Assembly: GCA_905479535.1 (NCBI GenBank) | Contig: CAJQMW010000094.1 | Location: 1-7,516 of the forward strand | DNA from: an uncultured Maribacter sp. | GTDB lineage: Bacteria; Bacteroidota; Bacteroidia; Flavobacteriales; Flavobacteriaceae | Reading direction: 5' to 3' | DNA length: 7,516 nt | Part shown: in pieces, positions 5,143 to 7,516 of the stretch | Layout of the letters: each line of letters opens with the position of its first letter | Position numbering within the stretch: the stretch's first letter is position 1 | Notes under the pieces: generated by a model | Told to the model about the DNA's origin: nothing | Seen by the model: only the letters and a program-made list of their open reading frames with translations | Database searches by the model: none | Made by a program: the position numbers and the translations under genes

Positions 5143-7516
5143 TATTTAAACTGCCATACATATTACAGTCTCCGCTTCGGAACCTTTTCCGAAGAAGAAC
5201 TTTTGCAGTTGGCCCAAAAGAACCATATAACGCAATTGGTGCTGACCGATATCAATAATACATCGGCAGGACTCAACTTTGTAAGATTGGCCCCCGAATA
5301 TAATATAAAGCCCCTTTTGGGTATCGATTTCCGAAATGGTGTAGATCAATGTTACATAGGTATCGCGAAGAACAATGATGGCTATTTGGAGTTGAACAAT
5401 TTCCTTTCGGAACATCTTCATACAGAAAAAGAATTCCCCTTGATCGCTCCACATTTTACAAACGCCTACATAATCTATCCCTTTGAGAAGGTTTTAGAGA
5501 ACGGTCAGTATAGGTTTGCAGCGCATGAATTCATTGGAATATCCATTGCCAATCTTCGAAAATTACCTTTTTCAAAATTATTGAAATTGAAGGACAAACT
5601 GGTCGTACAACAACCGGTCACCTTTAGAAATAAAACGGATTTTAATGCCCACCGGTTACTGCGCGCCATTGACAATAACATACTATTGAGCAAGTTGGAA
5701 AGGATCGAAGAAGCCAGTGAAGACGAAAAAATGATTCCTATAGAGAACTTGGTCGCTGCTTTTTCCGAATACCCTTTTATTTTGGAAAACACGGAACGAT
5801 TGCTGAACTCCTGTTCCATTCATTTTGACTTTTCAAAAAACCGGGAACCACAGAACCTAAAAACATATTTAGGTAGTAGGGAAGAAGATGAGGCGCTACT
5901 AGAAAAATTATGCCAGGAGGGATTACCCTATCGGTATCCGGGAGGGGGCAAGCACATAGAAGAAAGGCTATATAAAGAATTGGAACTGATAAAGAAAAGA
6001 GGGTTCGTTTCTTATTTTTTGATTAATTGGGATATCGTTTCCGAGGCTAGCAGGAGAGGTTTTTTTTACGTAGGCAGGGGTAGTGGGGCCAATAGTATCG
6101 TAGCTTATTTACTTCGTATTACCGATGTGGATCCCATAGATTTAGACCTCTACTTTGAGCGCTTTATGAATTTGTACCGCGCCAATCCGCCGGATTTTGA
6201 TATTGATTTTTCACATCGGGACAGACCCGAAATGACCGAGTATATTTTTGAACGTTTTCAACATGTGGCCCTTTTGGGTAGCTATGTAACGTTTAAGGAC
6301 CGAGGTGTGATTCGTGAATTGGGAAAGGTATTCGGGCTTCCAAAAAGTGAAATCGATTTACTTTCTGAGGGAAGGTACGATAGGTTGGCATTGGATGGTA
6401 TTTCTAAATTGGTAATAAAATATGGTAGGCTGATTAGAGGAATGCCCAATTATTTGAGTATACATGCCGGAGGTATTTTAATCTGCGACAAACCTTTGCA
6501 TTGGTTTTCTGCCACGAACCTACCTCCCAAAGGTTTTGCTACTACACATTACGATATGGTCATTGCAGAAGATGTTGGACTTTATAAGTTTGATATTCTA
6601 GGGCAAAGGGGACTGTCTAAAATTAAGGAATCGCTGGAGGTCATCGCATACAACCGAACCGATGAATCGGATAGTTTTGATATCCATGATATTAAAAAAT
6701 TCATTAAAGATCCGGTAATCAATAACCTTGTTAAAACGGCGCAGTGCATGGGTTGTTTTTATGTAGAATCCCCTGCTATGCGGATGCTGCTAAAAAAACT
6801 GGAAGTCGATAATTACCTGGGTCTGGTAGCGGCAAGTTCCATCATCCGTCCTGGAGTCGCAAAAAGTGGGATGATGCGGGAGTACATTCTTCGTCATCGG
6901 AATCCCGGCAGAACCGAAGAAAAGGCTCATCCTGTGATGCTAAAAATTATGCCGGAGACTTATGGTGTTATGGTATATCAAGAGGATGTCATCAAGGTAG
7001 CCAATATTTTTGCAGGTCTTGATTTGGGTGAGGCCGATGTATTACGTCGAGGGATGAGTGGAAAATTTCGTTCGCGCGAGGAATTTCAAAAGGTAAAAGA
7101 AAAGTTTATCTGTAATTGCCGTAAAAGGGGAGAGGACGATAAAATTATATTCGAAGTCTGGGAACAAATTGCAAGTTTTGCAGGTTATGCTTTTGCAAAG
7201 GGCCATTCGGCCAGTTATGCCGTGGAGAGTTATCAGACTCTTTTTTTACGTGCCTATTATCCGTTGGAGTATATGGTGGCCGTGCTCAATAATGGTGGGG
7301 GATTCTATAGCTCCGAATTTTATGTGCACGAAGCCCGAATGTTGGGTGCAACCATCCAGTCCCCCTGTATCAATAAAAGTTTGAATAAAAATGTAATCTA
7401 TGGAACGACTATTTTTCTTGGATTTGGATACCTGCGCGAGCTGGAAAACCGTGTAGCGGAACGCATTTTAAAAGAACGGTCACAGCACGGGAATTACATG
7501 TCCTTAGAAAACTTTT
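5140..7516 (+). CDS. dnaE: DnaE-type DNA polymerase III alpha subunit, second-copy/error-prone type (3' end missing)
   Basis: An uninterrupted frame of 792 codons runs off the right edge. The product is a C-family DNA polymerase. The N-terminal PHP domain (about 1-200) begins Y-L-N-C-H-T-Y-Y-S-L-R and has lost metal ligands. The polymerase core shows VGRGSGANS (311-319), the catalytic pair in PPDFDIDF (D352, D354), HAGG (442-445), the third acid in YKFDILGQRGL (D485), IRPG (569-572), YQEDV (613-617), LRRGMSGK (635-642) and GYAFAKGHSASY (682-693). The first catalytic Asp falls near 352, against 401 in E. coli DnaE, so the N-terminal half is short. No ATG is available: an in-frame TGA at 5128-5130 leaves only TTG 5134 or TTG 5140, and TTG 5140 best matches the expected protein start. 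Placed 144 bp after the Y-family gene, it is more likely the translesion partner (DnaE2/ImuC-like role) than the replicative enzyme; the role is inferred. The tau- and clamp-binding C-terminus is outside the window. Confidence 0.93.
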   Translation, partial: MYLNCHTYYSLRFGTFSEEELLQLAQKNHITQLVLTDINNTSAGLNFVRLAPEYNIKPLLGIDFRNGVDQCYIGIAKNNDGYLELNNFLSEHLHTEKEFPLIAPHFTNAYIIYPFEKVLENGQYRFAAHEFIGISIANLRKLPFSKLLKLKDKLVVQQPVTFRNKTDFNAHRLLRAIDNNILLSKLERIEEASEDEKMIPIENLVAAFSEYPFILENTERLLNSCSIHFDFSKNREPQNLKTYLGSREEDEALLEKLCQEGLPYRYPGGGKHIEERLYKELELIKKRGFVSYFLINWDIVSEASRRGFFYVGRGSGANSIVAYLLRITDVDPIDLDLYFERFMNLYRANPPDFDIDFSHRDRPEMTEYIFERFQHVALLGSYVTFKDRGVIRELGKVFGLPKSEIDLLSEGRYDRLALDGISKLVIKYGRLIRGMPNYLSIHAGGILICDKPLHWFSATNLPPKGFATTHYDMVIAEDVGLYKFDILGQRGLSKIKESLEVIAYNRTDESDSFDIHDIKKFIKDPVINNLVKTAQCMGCFYVESPAMRMLLKKLEVDNYLGLVAASSIIRPGVAKSGMMREYILRHRNPGRTEEKAHPVMLKIMPETYGVMVYQEDVIKVANIFAGLDLGEADVLRRGMSGKFRSREEFQKVKEKFICNCRKRGEDDKIIFEVWEQIASFAGYAFAKGHSASYAVESYQTLFLRAYYPLEYMVAVLNNGGGFYSSEFYVHEARMLGATIQSPCINKSLNKNVIYGTTIFLGFGYLRELENRVAERILKERSQHGNYMSLENF

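Noticed and set aside
5146..5819. Two minus-strand frames (5146-5454, 5505-5819) opposite the DnaE gene
   Set aside because: They lie antisense to an unbroken polymerase frame.
7169..7384. Plus-strand 71-residue frame
   Set aside because: Out-of-frame shadow over the conserved GYAFAKGHSASY region of DnaE.

Overview
The window looks like chromosome of a member of the Bacteroidota, most likely a marine Flavobacteriaceae. Support for this is the AT-rich base composition, a tRNA gene without an encoded CCA end, mostly weak or absent Shine-Dalgarno sequences, a secreted protein with a short signal ending in SQ, and a 56-residue membrane protein of a type I associate with Flavobacteriia. The taxonomic call is inference; no rRNA or other strict marker is present.

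Layout. Positions 1-180 hold a possible C-terminal scrap of an upstream gene, a complete tRNA-Leu(CAA) and its intrinsic terminator. A pair of 11-bp direct repeats follows. Then come two minus-strand genes, a sugar-nucleotide epimerase of the UDP-glucuronate 4-epimerase type (221-1258) and, just upstream of it, a small unknown protein (1294-1539) whose only in-frame start is a TTG next to an A9 tract. A small plus-strand unknown gene (1686-1919) runs tail to tail, with an 11-bp overlap, into a minus-strand gene for a secreted two-domain protein (1909-2787). Positions 2940-3456 hold a decayed lipoprotein gene split by frameshifts and stops. Positions 3520-3690 encode a 56-residue membrane protein.

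The right half is a DNA-damage-tolerance module: a complete Y-family polymerase (DinB/UmuC-like, 3781-4995) followed 144 bp later on the same strand by a second-type DnaE polymerase (5140 to the window end, incomplete). A 19-bp-spaced pair of 12-bp operator-like sequences lies directly in front of the Y-family gene. The two polymerases probably act together, the Y-family enzyme inserting opposite lesions and the DnaE-type enzyme extending, as in ImuB/DnaE2 mutasomes, but no ImuA or LexA-like gene is visible in the window. Between the polymerase genes lies a roughly 100-bp repeat element whose right arm contains the apparent TTG start codon of the dnaE gene.

No transposase, CRISPR array or rRNA was seen. 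The most unusual observations are the repeat-derived dnaE start, the paired operator-like sites, the degenerate PHP domain of the DnaE protein, the poly-A frame switch near 1530 and the decaying lipoprotein gene.
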